The translations under genes and the position numbers were made by a program. A stretch of DNA of 64,000 bases from the NCBI RefSeq assembly GCF_050717635.1, contig NZ_JBOITO010000036.1, positions 310,001-374,000 of the forward strand. Reading direction: 5' to 3'. Below, one piece after another: positions 52,363 to 62,878 of this stretch; the first letter of the stretch is position 1, and the number at the start of each line of letters is the position of its first letter. The notes below the pieces were generated by a model that had not been told where the DNA came from, ran no database searches, and saw only the letters and a list, made by a program, of their open reading frames with translations. Origin of the DNA: Clostridium_AD sp050717635 (GTDB lineage: Bacteria; Bacillota; Clostridia; Clostridiales; Clostridiaceae).

Positions 52363-55300
52363 TTATTTTTGCATTAAGGATTTTAATATCTTAGCGCTTA
52401 TAGCACCTTCTCCGCCTAATACAATTACATTTGTTATATTTTGTTTACTTATTAATGCTTTTTGTTTAGTTACATCCTTATTATCTACAAGTAGTATAGA
52501 AGAATTCGCTCTTGCAGCTAATACTGATCCAGTTAAAGCATCTGGAAACTCTTTCCCTGTTGCTACAGTTATAGTCGTAGTAACTAGATTAAAGTGTTCT
52601 GCTATCTTAAGAGAAGTCTCATATCTATTAGCTCCGCCAAGTCTTACAATCTCTATATCTACATTAAGCTTTTTAATCTGAGTTTCTATATTAGCGCTAA
52701 GCACTCCTTCTCCACCTACAACATAAACAGTTGTTGGTTGTAATTTAGTTATATAACTACTAACACTAGATGATAGATTATCTTTACCATTTAATAATAT
52801 TGGTAAACCGTTTTTAGCAGCTATACTTGATATGCTAAGTGCATCTGCAAACTCAGTTCCTGTTGCAATAACCATACTAGTACCTTTAGTTACATTTAGA
52901 TTTTCAACTATTTTCTGATTTGTTACATAACGGTCACTACCGCCAAGTCTGATTACTTTGTATCCTTGTGCAATTAAATAATCTGAAATTTCACTACTAA
53001 CTGCACCAGTTTCTCCTAAGATATAAATATTTTTATCTTTATTTAAATTAGCTTTAACATAATCTAATACATTTTTGCTATTACTAACAGTTTTATTAAC
53101 TAATAGCATAGGTGCATTATATTTATAAGCTAGTCCGCTGCCAGCTAAGGCATCTGCAAATTTATCTGCTGTAGCAAGTACTACTGCATCTGGTTTAGTG
53201 TCAGAATATAGCTTCTTAGCTATAGCTATTGAAGTTTCTATTCTGTTAAGCCCAGATAATCTTTGTGAGGTTAATTCTGGTGTTGCCACTGGAGGTGTTA
53301 CTACTGGTGGTGTTACCAATATTATAGCACTTTTAAAGTTTGTAGTTGCTATAGCAAGTGCTGCTACCTGATCATCTTCATCTTCTTGTGTTATTATTAT
53401 CTTAGTATTTGCTACATTTATTACATTTTGGAAAGTATCTACTGCTGCTTGAGGAACATTTCCTACTGCAGTTCCTATTTTTGCTTCCTCACGTAATGTC
53501 TGTGCTGCTGCTAGTGCTGATGATAATACTGTTATATCATTTGTTTTTTCTAGCACAATATTAGTTTCATCATAAACATCCGTTAAATCTTCAGTTTTTA
53601 CAACTACAGCAGTATATTCAGCAACTAAAATCACACCTGAATATTCAGGAAGATCAACAGTTACTTTGCCATTTGCATCTACTGTATAAGTTTCAGTGGA
53701 ATCAAGTGCATTTGTAAGCACAGTTCCTACTGGAGCATTAGCAGTTAATACTACTCCATTAATAGCAGTAGCTTTTCTATTAATAGCAATAACTGCATGA
53801 TTATTTTCATTATTTCTTGAATATGCCAATACATCTACCTTGTTTGCACCATCAATAGTTATTGGTACAATATCTCCTGTTCTTAGAACTGAATACTCAT
53901 TTCTAATATTAGTAAGTTTTGCGTACCATTCAACTGTTGATTTGTCGCCTTTACCCCAAATCATTCCTCTTCTATTATCAGGGTCATCGGCTCCTGGTAT
54001 TGCAGCCTCATCACCGTAATATATAGTTGGAGCTCCAGGATAAGTCATTTGAATTAGTGGTATTAATCTAACCTTTTGTAGTGCAACTTCTGACGGCTCA
54101 CCTGCTATTGCTTTAACGCTCTTTTGAGCTCCATCAAAATCTGAAATTATTCTTTGTGTATCATGTGAATCTACTAAATTCATCATAACCTCAAAAGCTT
54201 CTTTTGGATATTGCTCTCTCATAGCTTCTAATTGGTTCATAGCTTGTACAGCACTCATGTTGCCCTCGTCTTTATTCTCAACATAAGCTAAAACTGCATC
54301 TCTAAATCTGTAATTCATTACAGAATCATACATGTCGCCAAGTAGATATTTAGATGCATCTGACCAAATTTCACCGATAATAACATTATCGCCTTCTTCT
54401 TTTACAGCTGTTCTAAAGTTTCTCCAAGTTTCATCAGAAACTTCATTTGCAACATCTAATCTCCAACCATTAGAACCATTCTGTAACCATAATCTAGTGT
54501 TAGCATCTGGTCCATCAATTATTTCGTCAGCCCAAGATTCAAGATTGTATTCAGAACCATTTAAGGCTTGAACAACTGGCATTGAATCATATCCTGCCCA
54601 TCCTTCATAGCCATAATGTTCTGGATCTCCTGTTACTGCAGCAACCTTAGTGTTATTGATTACAAACCAATCTTTATAATGAAGATCTGTAATACCTTGA
54701 GAAGCTAAGTCAGAAGTTACCTGCTTTTCAGCTACTTGCTGAGTTACTTTGTATAAGTTCATTAAATCATAAACTCTTGACCAGTATTGATAAGCACCAA
54801 TTGGTTTATTCTTAGTCATGTATTTCCCATATCTATCAAAATAAATAGAATCATCTGAAACATGATTAAATACGCCATCTATAATTAAATGCATACCTCT
54901 TGAATGAGCTTCTGTAGCTAAACTAACAAATTCATCCATATGTCCTAAAAGTGGGTCTAATTCTTTATAATCTGTTGCATCATATCTATGGTTAGATATA
55001 GATGCTGATATAGGTGTCATATAAAGAGTATTTATTCCAACTGCTTGTAAATAGTCAAGTTTAGACTTAATACCTTTAATATCTCCACCATACATTTCAT
55101 TTGCCCAAACTCCATCGCCTTTTGTGCCTTTGTAGTCAGGGTTACGTTCCGTTGATTGCGTTCCATCTTCATTAGCGATAAATTCTAGTGTTGGATCCTC
55201 TGGAATAGCATACCAATCCGAATAATTTTCATATGCTGATGCTCCTCTTGCTAATTTTTGTGCATTGTCATTACTAGTATCTCCATTAAAGAATCTGTCT

Positions 55301-57609
55301 GGAAAAATCTGATAAACAACTGCGTTCTTCATCCAATTAGGAGTTTTGAAGTTTTTATCATATATGTTTAAGTCATAATATCCTACTGTTCCAATTTGTC
55401 CTGCTTTTCCTGGACCAAAGAACCCATCATCGCCATAAGCTTTTACATCTGAGCCATTTGAAACAACAAAGTAATACTTATATTGTCCAATTTTACTTGA
55501 TTCAAAATTGCCCGTCCATTTATTGGAGTTTGCATCAAATGCAACGCCTTCTGTCATGTCAACTAGTTTAATACCAATTGGTGTTATTAGCACAATTTTA
55601 GCTGATGTAATATCTTTACCTGTTTTAAGATTAAAAGTAATCTCTGTATCTGTTGGAGTTGCCCCATAAGGTGATTTATACTTAGAATCTCTCGAGTTAA
55701 AATATAGGCTATTTACAGCTATAGGAGTGGTTGATGCATCTGTAAATGTCATTAATGTTGTTGCATCGAAACTAAAGGTTACATCTTTTGTTGCATCCGT
55801 AATATCTATAGTGCCAAAAGTATATTCTTTGCCATCTAGAACTGCCACAACATTTGAATAAGTACCTTTATTTAAAGTCACTTTAGCATTATAAATTCCT
55901 GATAATGAGGGATCTATTAATTTTGTACCCACTGATATTCCTGTACCCTTTAAGTCGATATCAGCCACTTTGTAATATGTTGAATCCACTATATTATGGC
56001 TATCATCGTTATACCAGAAGATAACATCCTCTTGAACTGGTACTATTAAACTAATATTGGCACCAAAAGGTACACCATTTGCTCCATAATTTTCAGGATC
56101 CCAAGATCCCATTGCAATCTTGTACTCGTAATTTCCAGCTGGAACATCTTTTATTGTTAGGCTGTAATTACCATTACCGTCATAATTTAATTTAGTCTTA
56201 TCTGAAGCTGGATCCCAAGTTCCGCTTCCATCTATACCTTGTATTGTTCCAGCTAGAACTACTTTTCTACCCGTATTTTCAGGCTTAGCGAAAATAGAAT
56301 TGTCACCTGTTACTGATATATTTGATGGATCTTTAATTGATTTTCCATCAACAATGAATTTATATTCATAATCTTTAGATGCGTCATCTAATCTTAGTGT
56401 AATTGAGAAAATTCCGTTTTTAGCATCTGTTAGTATCATCTCTTTTTTATTGTCAGCCCAACTTGTCATATCACCTGCAAGATAAACTTGCTTTGCATCA
56501 ATATTTTGATAATTAAATGTAACGCTACCATTTGCATTTAATACAGGGCTTTTAGCAACTACAGGCACCTCTGGTGGTGCTTGAAGTCCAAGTGCTTCAG
56601 CTACTTCAGCTGGGTTATTTATTGAATCAACTAAAGTTCTGGAAGCTCTATCTGCAACAAAAACTACATACTTACCACCCTCTGGAATTGCTATTTTAGC
56701 ATTTCCACTGGCTGGAAGTCCATCACCTGCCCATGCATAATCTTCAATGCCCTTATATTCATAAGCACCAGCTGTAAAAAATCCACTATAACCGTATTTT
56801 CCATCTCCGGATAAATTAGTAAAGTCATAATCTTTAGAAGCTACATCCCAACTTGCGTCTCCTAATCCACGTATAGTTCCAATTAATGATAAGGAGCCTA
56901 AAATTGTAGGATTAGCAATTGAATCTGTACATATCCCTTCAATAGGGTTAGATATAAAAGTAACATCTGTATCCGCAATAAGTTCTAATTTAACATTATC
57001 TTTAACCTCGCCCTTATCCCAAGCACCATTATAAGCTACTTTGTATTCATAGGTACCTGCTTTTAAACTGAAAGTATTTTTATAAAAGCCCCCCCCTATA
57101 TAGTCTAAAGTAAATGTAGGATTAGCTGGCTTCCAATTTTCTCCACCACTTTGAGCAAAAGTTCCTACAAGCGATGCGAAAGTTTTAAACTGGTCTGGAT
57201 TATTAATTGAATCAAATACCTCATTTGTTTTTGAATTAAATCTGAATATTACCTTTCCTGGAGCAGTTACATTTATTTGCTTATTTCCTTCAGGACCATC
57301 TACATCTCCATATGACTTATCCCAGTTTCTATTAAGTGCAACTTTATATAAACCATCTGCCTTAGCTGCCTTAAAATCTACTGTAATTTCATAAATACCA
57401 TTTTTGTATTCTTTCAAAAGAGATTGATCGTTTGCAGGCTCCCAATCTGTCCCTAGACCATTATCATTAATTATATTACCCACCAACGTTACTGACAAAT
57501 CAGCAGCAGGTAAGATTTCTGCTCTAGCCTCAATATTAAATTTCGGGAAAATTGTTGCGACAAATAAAAACGTCAGGATCAAACTTGTTAATTTTTTGAA
57601 TTTTTTCAT
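52363..57609 (-). CDS. Secreted amylopullulanase-type GH13 enzyme with CWB2 anchor
   Basis: A 1748-residue exported enzyme. After a signal peptide (1-31) come several repeated starch-related beta modules (for example LVGTFAQSGGENWKPANP, VVLAGTIQGIDGSGTWDPASD) of the X25/SusE-like type and a CBM48-like segment. The GH13 catalytic domain starts near residue 755 (VVYQIFPDRFFNGDTSND) and has nucleophile Asp in GWRLDVANEV (about 1050), acid Glu in VIIGEIWSDA (about 1078) and Asp in NLVDSHDTQR (about 1150). A helical FIVAR-like segment (about 1360-1440) precedes three CWB2 repeats (about 1448-1748). It degrades pullulan or starch at the cell surface. LacI-type operators lie at the promoter. Confidence 0.92.
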   Translation of the reverse strand: MKKFKKLTSLILTFLFVATIFPKFNIEARAEILPAADLSVTLVGNIINDNGLGTDWEPANDQSLLKEYKNGIYEITVDFKAAKADGLYKVALNRNWDKSYGDVDGPEGNKQINVTAPGKVIFRFNSKTNEVFDSINNPDQFKTFASLVGTFAQSGGENWKPANPTFTLDYIGGGFYKNTFSLKAGTYEYKVAYNGAWDKGEVKDNVKLELIADTDVTFISNPIEGICTDSIANPTILGSLSLIGTIRGLGDASWDVASKDYDFTNLSGDGKYGYSGFFTAGAYEYKGIEDYAWAGDGLPASGNAKIAIPEGGKYVVFVADRASRTLVDSINNPAEVAEALGLQAPPEVPVVAKSPVLNANGSVTFNYQNIDAKQVYLAGDMTSWADNKKEMILTDAKNGIFSITLRLDDASKDYEYKFIVDGKSIKDPSNISVTGDNSIFAKPENTGRKVVLAGTIQGIDGSGTWDPASDKTKLNYDGNGNYSLTIKDVPAGNYEYKIAMGSWDPENYGANGVPFGANISLIVPVQEDVIFWYNDDSHNIVDSTYYKVADIDLKGTGISVGTKLIDPSLSGIYNAKVTLNKGTYSNVVAVLDGKEYTFGTIDITDATKDVTFSFDATTLMTFTDASTTPIAVNSLYFNSRDSKYKSPYGATPTDTEITFNLKTGKDITSAKIVLITPIGIKLVDMTEGVAFDANSNKWTGNFESSKIGQYKYYFVVSNGSDVKAYGDDGFFGPGKAGQIGTVGYYDLNIYDKNFKTPNWMKNAVVYQIFPDRFFNGDTSNDNAQKLARGASAYENYSDWYAIPEDPTLEFIANEDGTQSTERNPDYKGTKGDGVWANEMYGGDIKGIKSKLDYLQAVGINTLYMTPISASISNHRYDATDYKELDPLLGHMDEFVSLATEAHSRGMHLIIDGVFNHVSDDSIYFDRYGKYMTKNKPIGAYQYWSRVYDLMNLYKVTQQVAEKQVTSDLASQGITDLHYKDWFVINNTKVAAVTGDPEHYGYEGWAGYDSMPVVQALNGSEYNLESWADEIIDGPDANTRLWLQNGSNGWRLDVANEVSDETWRNFRTAVKEEGDNVIIGEIWSDASKYLLGDMYDSVMNYRFRDAVLAYVENKDEGNMSAVQAMNQLEAMREQYPKEAFEVMMNLVDSHDTQRIISDFDGAQKSVKAIAGEPSEVALQKVRLIPLIQMTYPGAPTIYYGDEAAIPGADDPDNRRGMIWGKGDKSTVEWYAKLTNIRNEYSVLRTGDIVPITIDGANKVDVLAYSRNNENNHAVIAINRKATAINGVVLTANAPVGTVLTNALDSTETYTVDANGKVTVDLPEYSGVILVAEYTAVVVKTEDLTDVYDETNIVLEKTNDITVLSSALAAAQTLREEAKIGTAVGNVPQAAVDTFQNVINVANTKIIITQEDEDDQVAALAIATTNFKSAIILVTPPVVTPPVATPELTSQRLSGLNRIETSIAIAKKLYSDTKPDAVVLATADKFADALAGSGLAYKYNAPMLLVNKTVSNSKNVLDYVKANLNKDKNIYILGETGAVSSEISDYLIAQGYKVIRLGGSDRYVTNQKIVENLNVTKGTSMVIATGTEFADALSISSIAAKNGLPILLNGKDNLSSSVSSYITKLQPTTVYVVGGEGVLSANIETQIKKLNVDIEIVRLGGANRYETSLKIAEHFNLVTTTITVATGKEFPDALTGSVLAARANSSILLVDNKDVTKQKALISKQNITNVIVLGGEGAISAKILKSLMQK

Positions 57610-57631
57610 AGTCCCCTCCTAATAATTTTAA

Positions 57632-57675
57632 GCAAACGGTTGCATATTAATATATAACAAGTTGCAACCGTTTGC
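57632..57675. promoter_or_regulatory. Twin LacI/GalR-type operators at the amylopullulanase promoter
   Basis: GCAAACGGTTGC (57632-57643) and its inverted copy GCAACCGTTTGC (57664-57675) lie 32 bases apart. Both contain the central CG of LacI-family sites such as cre and malR operators. On the minus strand a promoter TTACAG, 17 bases, TGTTAT fits with the upstream operator inside the spacer. Control by CcpA or a maltose repressor is likely. Confidence 0.7.
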
Positions 57676-57765
57676 ACTGTAATTATATTTTACTATTATT
57701 TCTACATAATTTCAATAGCTTTACATTATTTATTTAGTAAAAATTGAAAGTTTTTCTATAAAATT

Positions 57766-57803
57766 AAAAAAGGAGCTAACATCGTGTATGGTTAGCTCCT
57801 TTT
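57766..57803 (-). terminator. Terminator of the SMC (Wadjet-like) operon
   Basis: AGGAGCTAAC and GTTAGCTCCT with a 10-base loop, followed by six T on the minus strand, 24 bases after the JetC stop. Same stem as the terminator at 27430-27464. Confidence 0.88.
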
Positions 57804-57826
57804 CCCTTTATTTAATTCAAATGAAA

Positions 57827-60800
57827 TCAAAACAACGAAATCTGCTCCTTACTTAAAGTAAAATCCGAAAGCTCTAAAGTATCTTCCCCTCCAGTTTTAA
57901 ACGACACATTTTCTTTATTCCTAAACTTATCCTCTACTACCTTAGCCACATAAATTTTGTTAAACCTATTATACACCGCACTTCCACCTATACCCGAAAA
58001 GCAAAGCAGCTGTATATTATATTTTTCTGCTATCTGAAACATTGGTTCAAGCAAATGTTCTGCATTAGTTTTCGCAAAAGGATTATCCATTATTAATATC
58101 TTCTTTTCTTCCTTATTGTCTATATCTGTTTCTCTTTTTCTCATATAAGACATTAAGCTTGACAGCAATATGAACATTGACACAAACTTCTCCCCACCTG
58201 AATTTTGAGAAAGTGCATTTTTCCAGCTTTTCCTTACAAGCCCTGTCTTTTCAATTTTCTTAATATCCACTCTGATTCTATTAATATTACCAATAAGCTT
58301 ACTTATAAGTTCTGAACTTTGAATATCATTTTCTAGTAAACCACCATAATCACCTTCAAAATTGCCATAGTATATGACCTTTTGTTTAATATATTCGGTA
58401 AGCGTAGATTCCTCTTTTTCTTCTGGAATAGTAATTTCCAGAAGCTTTTGCGTCTTTCCTAAATGCTTAATAGTAGATTTTTTATCTATTGTTCTAAGCT
58501 CTTGTAGTACATGATTTGCATATCTTAATACTTCATTTATTACTACTTCTTCCTCAGACTTTATTGAGCTTAGCTCAAGTTCTAAGGTTCTTACACTTCT
58601 GTCCACTACTTCTAGTAAAGATTCTATGTCGCTATGACTGAGTATTTTTCTTTCCTTATTAAGATAATCGAATAATCGCTCTTTAATAAGCCTATTCTTA
58701 TCCCTATACTTTTCGTGTATCCAATTAATTTCTTTCGAAATTTTCATCTCTATATTTTTAATTTCTTTTTTTATATCATCATAAGTGCTTATATATTCTT
58801 CAATAGAAAGTGTTGTAGCCTGAAGATTTCTAAAATCAAGACCCACTTCCTCTAATTCATTAGAATAGCTCCCAAAAAACTCTAATTTTTGTTTTAGACG
58901 CTTAAGCTTTTCAATGTCCTCAATATACTCGCTTATAATTTTATTATTTTCCTTTAAATCCTCTTTAATTCTCTTCTCACGGATTTTAAAGTTTGAATCT
59001 TTGATATCTTCCTTTGCAATAGGCACTTCAAATCCTAGCTTATCAATATCATCCATTTCACGTTGTTTTTTATCAATAATTCTAGATAGAGCCTTATCTA
59101 GTTTGTTAACTTCTTCCCTTAAAATATTAATTCGCCTTTCTAAATCACTTATGTTAGTTTTCAGTTCTTCTAAGAAATCTTCAGAAAATCTAATGCTTTT
59201 ATATTCTCCTGAAAGATTACCGTCTTTAACTATCCTATTAAGTCTACCTTGAACTTTAGTTTGATTGAGCTTAAGCCTCTTCTCTTCCTCTTTATCTCTT
59301 TTAATATTATCATCAAGTTGCTTTTCACAAGAGGATAGCCTAGCTTCTATTATATTTTTATCCTCTTTTAATAAAACTCCACCAAGTATGTCTTTATACA
59401 TTTCAAATTTGTAGGAGGTCTGTTTTACAGTCCCCTTGATTTCACGGGAATCATTCTCAAGATTTCTAAGTGCATCATTAAGCTGAAAAAATTGTTCTTT
59501 GAGGCTATTTTCTTTTTTCTTTAAGCTTTCTACTTCTTTTTTTACAACATAAAGCTTATTTGTATACATTTTAAATTCCTCATGTGCAATAAGGAAACCG
59601 ATAAAATTCTCCTTTTGCTGTAATAAATCTCTAAGTTTATTTTGAAGTTCATGAAGCTCCTTTGTACTCGCCTCTCTTCTATTCTCGTTTTTCAAGGCTT
59701 CTTCATTACAATTACTTATAAGATATTCTAATTCTTTGATATCTATTTCAATTTTTTTTATATCGCCCTCAATAGCTTCGTTTTCGGTACCTATATATTC
59801 ATATCCATCTAAAATTGTTTCATACCTTTTATTTCTGTCCATAGCCTCATTTATATTTTCTATATCATCTTTTAAAGTTTTTACTTCCTGTCTTAGGTTC
59901 TTTAATAGCTCCGCTCTTTCCAGATCATCTAGAAGAAGATAATTAAATGCTAATAGAAACTCTTGATTTTCAATAGTTATAACATCATTTTTTTTGTCTA
60001 TCTTAAGTTTCTTATTTAAATCACCTTTATTTAAAATAGGGATGGGAATAGAGGTATAAACATCGATGCTTTCATTTTTTAGAAGGATTATATCCTTGGT
60101 GCTTAATAATATTCCATAAGGAAAGAATGGATTGTTTTTCACTAGATTTTCTTTTTCTTCTTTGGATCCTCTGTAATTTCTAAGCCAATTTAGTGCATAT
60201 TCAAAATGGATATCTTTGTTTTCAAAACACTTAATAACTTCACTTGGAAGCTTAATAAGCCCGGTTTCATATTTGTTTATTGTATCTTCTATTTCTCTTA
60301 ATTTATCTTGCTCATTTGTTAAATTCTCTTGCAATTTACTGTTTTCAGTTTTTAATACATCTTTAATCTTATCCTTATATAAAGCAACGTTTAAAGGTTG
60401 GTTTTTAATTCTAAGTATATCTATAATTTTATCAGTTTCCCTTTTAAAATTATTCAATTCATTTCTCTTGTTTATTAAATTAGACCGATTTTCAGTTAAG
60501 TCACTTGTGGCTTCGTCAATATTTCTCACTATTTTATCCCTATTTATTATAAGCTCATGAGTTTCTGCAGTTAACCTCTGTTGTAATACACCATTTGCAT
60601 TATTTTTATTATCTACATCCAGTCCATACTTTTCTAATTCTTTTAGGTTATATTCATTTAATAGAGGATTTCTTGTTAAATCGAAATCCATATATTTATT
60701 TTTAAATGTATCTTCGATTTTATTGAAGTTTCTTATTCCTGTGTTTGCTTCTACTTCTACACCTATATTCACCCTAATTTCAGAATTTAAGCCTTTTTGA

Positions 60801-62152
60801 TTTTTTTCATTATCACAAATATCATTCTTTAAACACTTCTGAGCTTCAATAAGCTCTGTTTGTTTTTTTATAAGTGCTTCTAATTCCATGCTATAAATGT
60901 TTTTAAGAGTGAATTTATAATTCTTTATATTTTCAGCTATTTCTGAGTCTTCTCTATTAGAATTCTCAATTTGCTCTCTAACCTGTGCAAGATCTGATTC
61001 TATACTTGTAAGATCCTCATATTGCTCAGCACTTTCCTGAATATATTTTTCTTTAACTAAACCACTATGTTTAATCTCCATATTTTTATGTTCTGTATTT
61101 ACCTCTTGAAACTTTTCCTCTGCCTCTTCTTCTATTAAACAAAGATTATAGTAATTTAGTGAATGCTCTTCATAATTAACCACTGCAAGTTCTAAGTTAA
61201 GCTCATTTATTAATTCTGTGCACTCCGACTTTTCATTGCATTTTTTTCTAAATTCCTCTTCGCAAAGACAATCTATATTAGAAAGTTTTTTATATAATTT
61301 ATCTCTAGACGCTTCCCTTACAATTCCCACCTGTAATAGATCTGTAACAGGAACCATTTCACCCTGAAATTCTTTCATTAAATCTATTTCATGAAAGGAC
61401 TCTTTACTTTGCTTGTAACTTTCAATATATTTAACTAAATTATTTCTTATAGATTCAATTATATTTTTCTCACCGTTAATCTTGCTTTCAATAAGTGGCA
61501 CTATTACATTTCTTATAAGCGCCTCATCAGTTTTATGCTTATCATACAAATTAGAAAGACCGGACTCATCATTGTTGATGCTTCTTATAATATCTTCCCA
61601 CTCTTTATAATTTATTTTATAAGCTCTTAAATCCTCGAAGTATTGTGATTTCTTACTGCTATCATTAAAATTATAATAGTTAAAATTAACTTTTCCACTT
61701 TTATATTTCTTTATTTTATCTTCAGCCTCTGAAAACTTTAAAATTCTTTTACCATCAACAAAGGGAATGTTTATTATATCAAAATCATTAGCCCTTGAAT
61801 ATTTATTAGTAAAGGCAATAATTCTAAGCTTATTTCTCTCATCATCGGAATTATCCTTTTTTATTATCATACCTACTAGTAGCTTTTCTCCATTGTCTAG
61901 TATCACCTCATGGATTATGTAAGTTGGTGCATTCCCAGTAAAATACTCGTCAAATTTTCTGCCAGCAAGGTCTCTTTTATTCCTTATGAAGGGCTGGAGA
62001 AAAAACTGTATAAGCACTGTTTTACCTATACCATTTTCCATGGAAAATAACGCGTCCTTACCATTGCCATAGTCAAATAACTCATTATATATAGTCCTCT
62101 TTCCATCATTATAATTTAAATTAATTATTCTTGTTTTACTAAGCTTAGGCAT
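57827..62152 (-). CDS. JetC/MukB-like SMC ATPase of a Wadjet-type system
   Basis: A 1441-residue SMC-like protein. The Walker A GIGKT is at about 41-45 (after DALFSMEN), the body is long charged coiled coil with a central hinge-like globular segment (about 610-700), and the C-terminal head has the signature SQNSGGEKFVSMF (about 1325) and ILIMDNPFAK (about 1360). The Walker B Asp is present but the following catalytic Glu position is Asn. ATG at 62152 is chosen: GAGG is 6 bases upstream, while an in-frame ATG two codons earlier abuts it. It overlaps the JetB gene. Wadjet complexes extrude and cleave closed circular plasmid DNA. Confidence 0.85.
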   Translation of the reverse strand: MPKLSKTRIINLNYNDGKRTIYNELFDYGNGKDALFSMENGIGKTVLIQFFLQPFIRNKRDLAGRKFDEYFTGNAPTYIIHEVILDNGEKLLVGMIIKKDNSDDERNKLRIIAFTNKYSRANDFDIINIPFVDGKRILKFSEAEDKIKKYKSGKVNFNYYNFNDSSKKSQYFEDLRAYKINYKEWEDIIRSINNDESGLSNLYDKHKTDEALIRNVIVPLIESKINGEKNIIESIRNNLVKYIESYKQSKESFHEIDLMKEFQGEMVPVTDLLQVGIVREASRDKLYKKLSNIDCLCEEEFRKKCNEKSECTELINELNLELAVVNYEEHSLNYYNLCLIEEEAEEKFQEVNTEHKNMEIKHSGLVKEKYIQESAEQYEDLTSIESDLAQVREQIENSNREDSEIAENIKNYKFTLKNIYSMELEALIKKQTELIEAQKCLKNDICDNEKNQKGLNSEIRVNIGVEVEANTGIRNFNKIEDTFKNKYMDFDLTRNPLLNEYNLKELEKYGLDVDNKNNANGVLQQRLTAETHELIINRDKIVRNIDEATSDLTENRSNLINKRNELNNFKRETDKIIDILRIKNQPLNVALYKDKIKDVLKTENSKLQENLTNEQDKLREIEDTINKYETGLIKLPSEVIKCFENKDIHFEYALNWLRNYRGSKEEKENLVKNNPFFPYGILLSTKDIILLKNESIDVYTSIPIPILNKGDLNKKLKIDKKNDVITIENQEFLLAFNYLLLDDLERAELLKNLRQEVKTLKDDIENINEAMDRNKRYETILDGYEYIGTENEAIEGDIKKIEIDIKELEYLISNCNEEALKNENRREASTKELHELQNKLRDLLQQKENFIGFLIAHEEFKMYTNKLYVVKKEVESLKKKENSLKEQFFQLNDALRNLENDSREIKGTVKQTSYKFEMYKDILGGVLLKEDKNIIEARLSSCEKQLDDNIKRDKEEEKRLKLNQTKVQGRLNRIVKDGNLSGEYKSIRFSEDFLEELKTNISDLERRINILREEVNKLDKALSRIIDKKQREMDDIDKLGFEVPIAKEDIKDSNFKIREKRIKEDLKENNKIISEYIEDIEKLKRLKQKLEFFGSYSNELEEVGLDFRNLQATTLSIEEYISTYDDIKKEIKNIEMKISKEINWIHEKYRDKNRLIKERLFDYLNKERKILSHSDIESLLEVVDRSVRTLELELSSIKSEEEVVINEVLRYANHVLQELRTIDKKSTIKHLGKTQKLLEITIPEEKEESTLTEYIKQKVIYYGNFEGDYGGLLENDIQSSELISKLIGNINRIRVDIKKIEKTGLVRKSWKNALSQNSGGEKFVSMFILLSSLMSYMRKRETDIDNKEEKKILIMDNPFAKTNAEHLLEPMFQIAEKYNIQLLCFSGIGGSAVYNRFNKIYVAKVVEDKFRNKENVSFKTGGEDTLELSDFTLSKEQISLF

Positions 62153-62870
62153 CCGCATCCTCCTCTACACTACTATGTTCATTAAGTATTCTGTTAATGT
62201 CCTCTAATCTCTCATAATTAAGGAAATAATTAGCAGCCAAACGATTAAACTTAACGGTTGGTATTATAACTGTTTCATCTTGTATATTAATAAGATTTTC
62301 TTTTTTTAAGAAGTTCATAACCTGGCCTATGTACCACCTTCTGGTTCTTAAATTCGTAACATCATCCTCATTAATTAATGTAAACCAGTATTTAGCTATA
62401 TCTGTAATTGCAAGGCCACTTTCCTCGTCTACAGACTTATCTTCTTTATTAAGAAAAAGTTCTAATCTTTCTGTTATTTTTTCATCTAGTTCACCTAATG
62501 AAATTAGATCTCTTATCTTTACATTACTACCCTTGCCACTGTAAAATTCAGATGTAAGCTGTAATAATATATACATAGCTAAAAATAAATCTATATTTCT
62601 CATATCTGTTCTTGAGAATATCTCTTTTTTAAGTTCAGCTCTCTTATAACCCAAAAATTCATTATCTACGCTTGGAATAAAGTAAATGGTATCATCATAT
62701 TTTTTAATGGTAACCCTACATTCCTCTTGAAAAACTTCAATTATATCTCTCACACACTCTTCATTAAAATATTGAAAAAGTTCCTTACCATCATTTACAG
62801 TTAACTCCCCATTTTCTAATAAATAATTATACAACCTCATAGCTTTTCTTATATCTTCTAATATATACAT
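62145..62870 (-). CDS. JetB/MukE-like protein of a Wadjet-type system
   Basis: A 241-residue protein in the position of JetB/MukE, between the SMC and the kleisin-like gene. It is helical with winged-helix-like parts: ELTVNDGKELFQYFNEECVRDIIEVF and TRRWYIGQVMNFLKKENLIN, ending YFLNYERLEDINRILNEHS. The family resembles DUF6063. It overlaps the SMC start by about 8 bases and its ribosome binding site overlaps the JetA stop codon, so the three genes form a tight operon. Function is assigned by synteny and length as well as sequence pattern. Confidence 0.78.
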   Translation of the reverse strand: MYILEDIRKAMRLYNYLLENGELTVNDGKELFQYFNEECVRDIIEVFQEECRVTIKKYDDTIYFIPSVDNEFLGYKRAELKKEIFSRTDMRNIDLFLAMYILLQLTSEFYSGKGSNVKIRDLISLGELDEKITERLELFLNKEDKSVDEESGLAITDIAKYWFTLINEDDVTNLRTRRWYIGQVMNFLKKENLINIQDETVIIPTVKFNRLAANYFLNYERLEDINRILNEHSSVEEDADA

Positions 62871-62878
62871 ATATTTAT

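Noticed and set aside
57604..57826. A jetD gene or fragment downstream of JetC
   Set aside because: The gap is only about 220 bases, with a terminator and the promoter and operators of the amylopullulanase.
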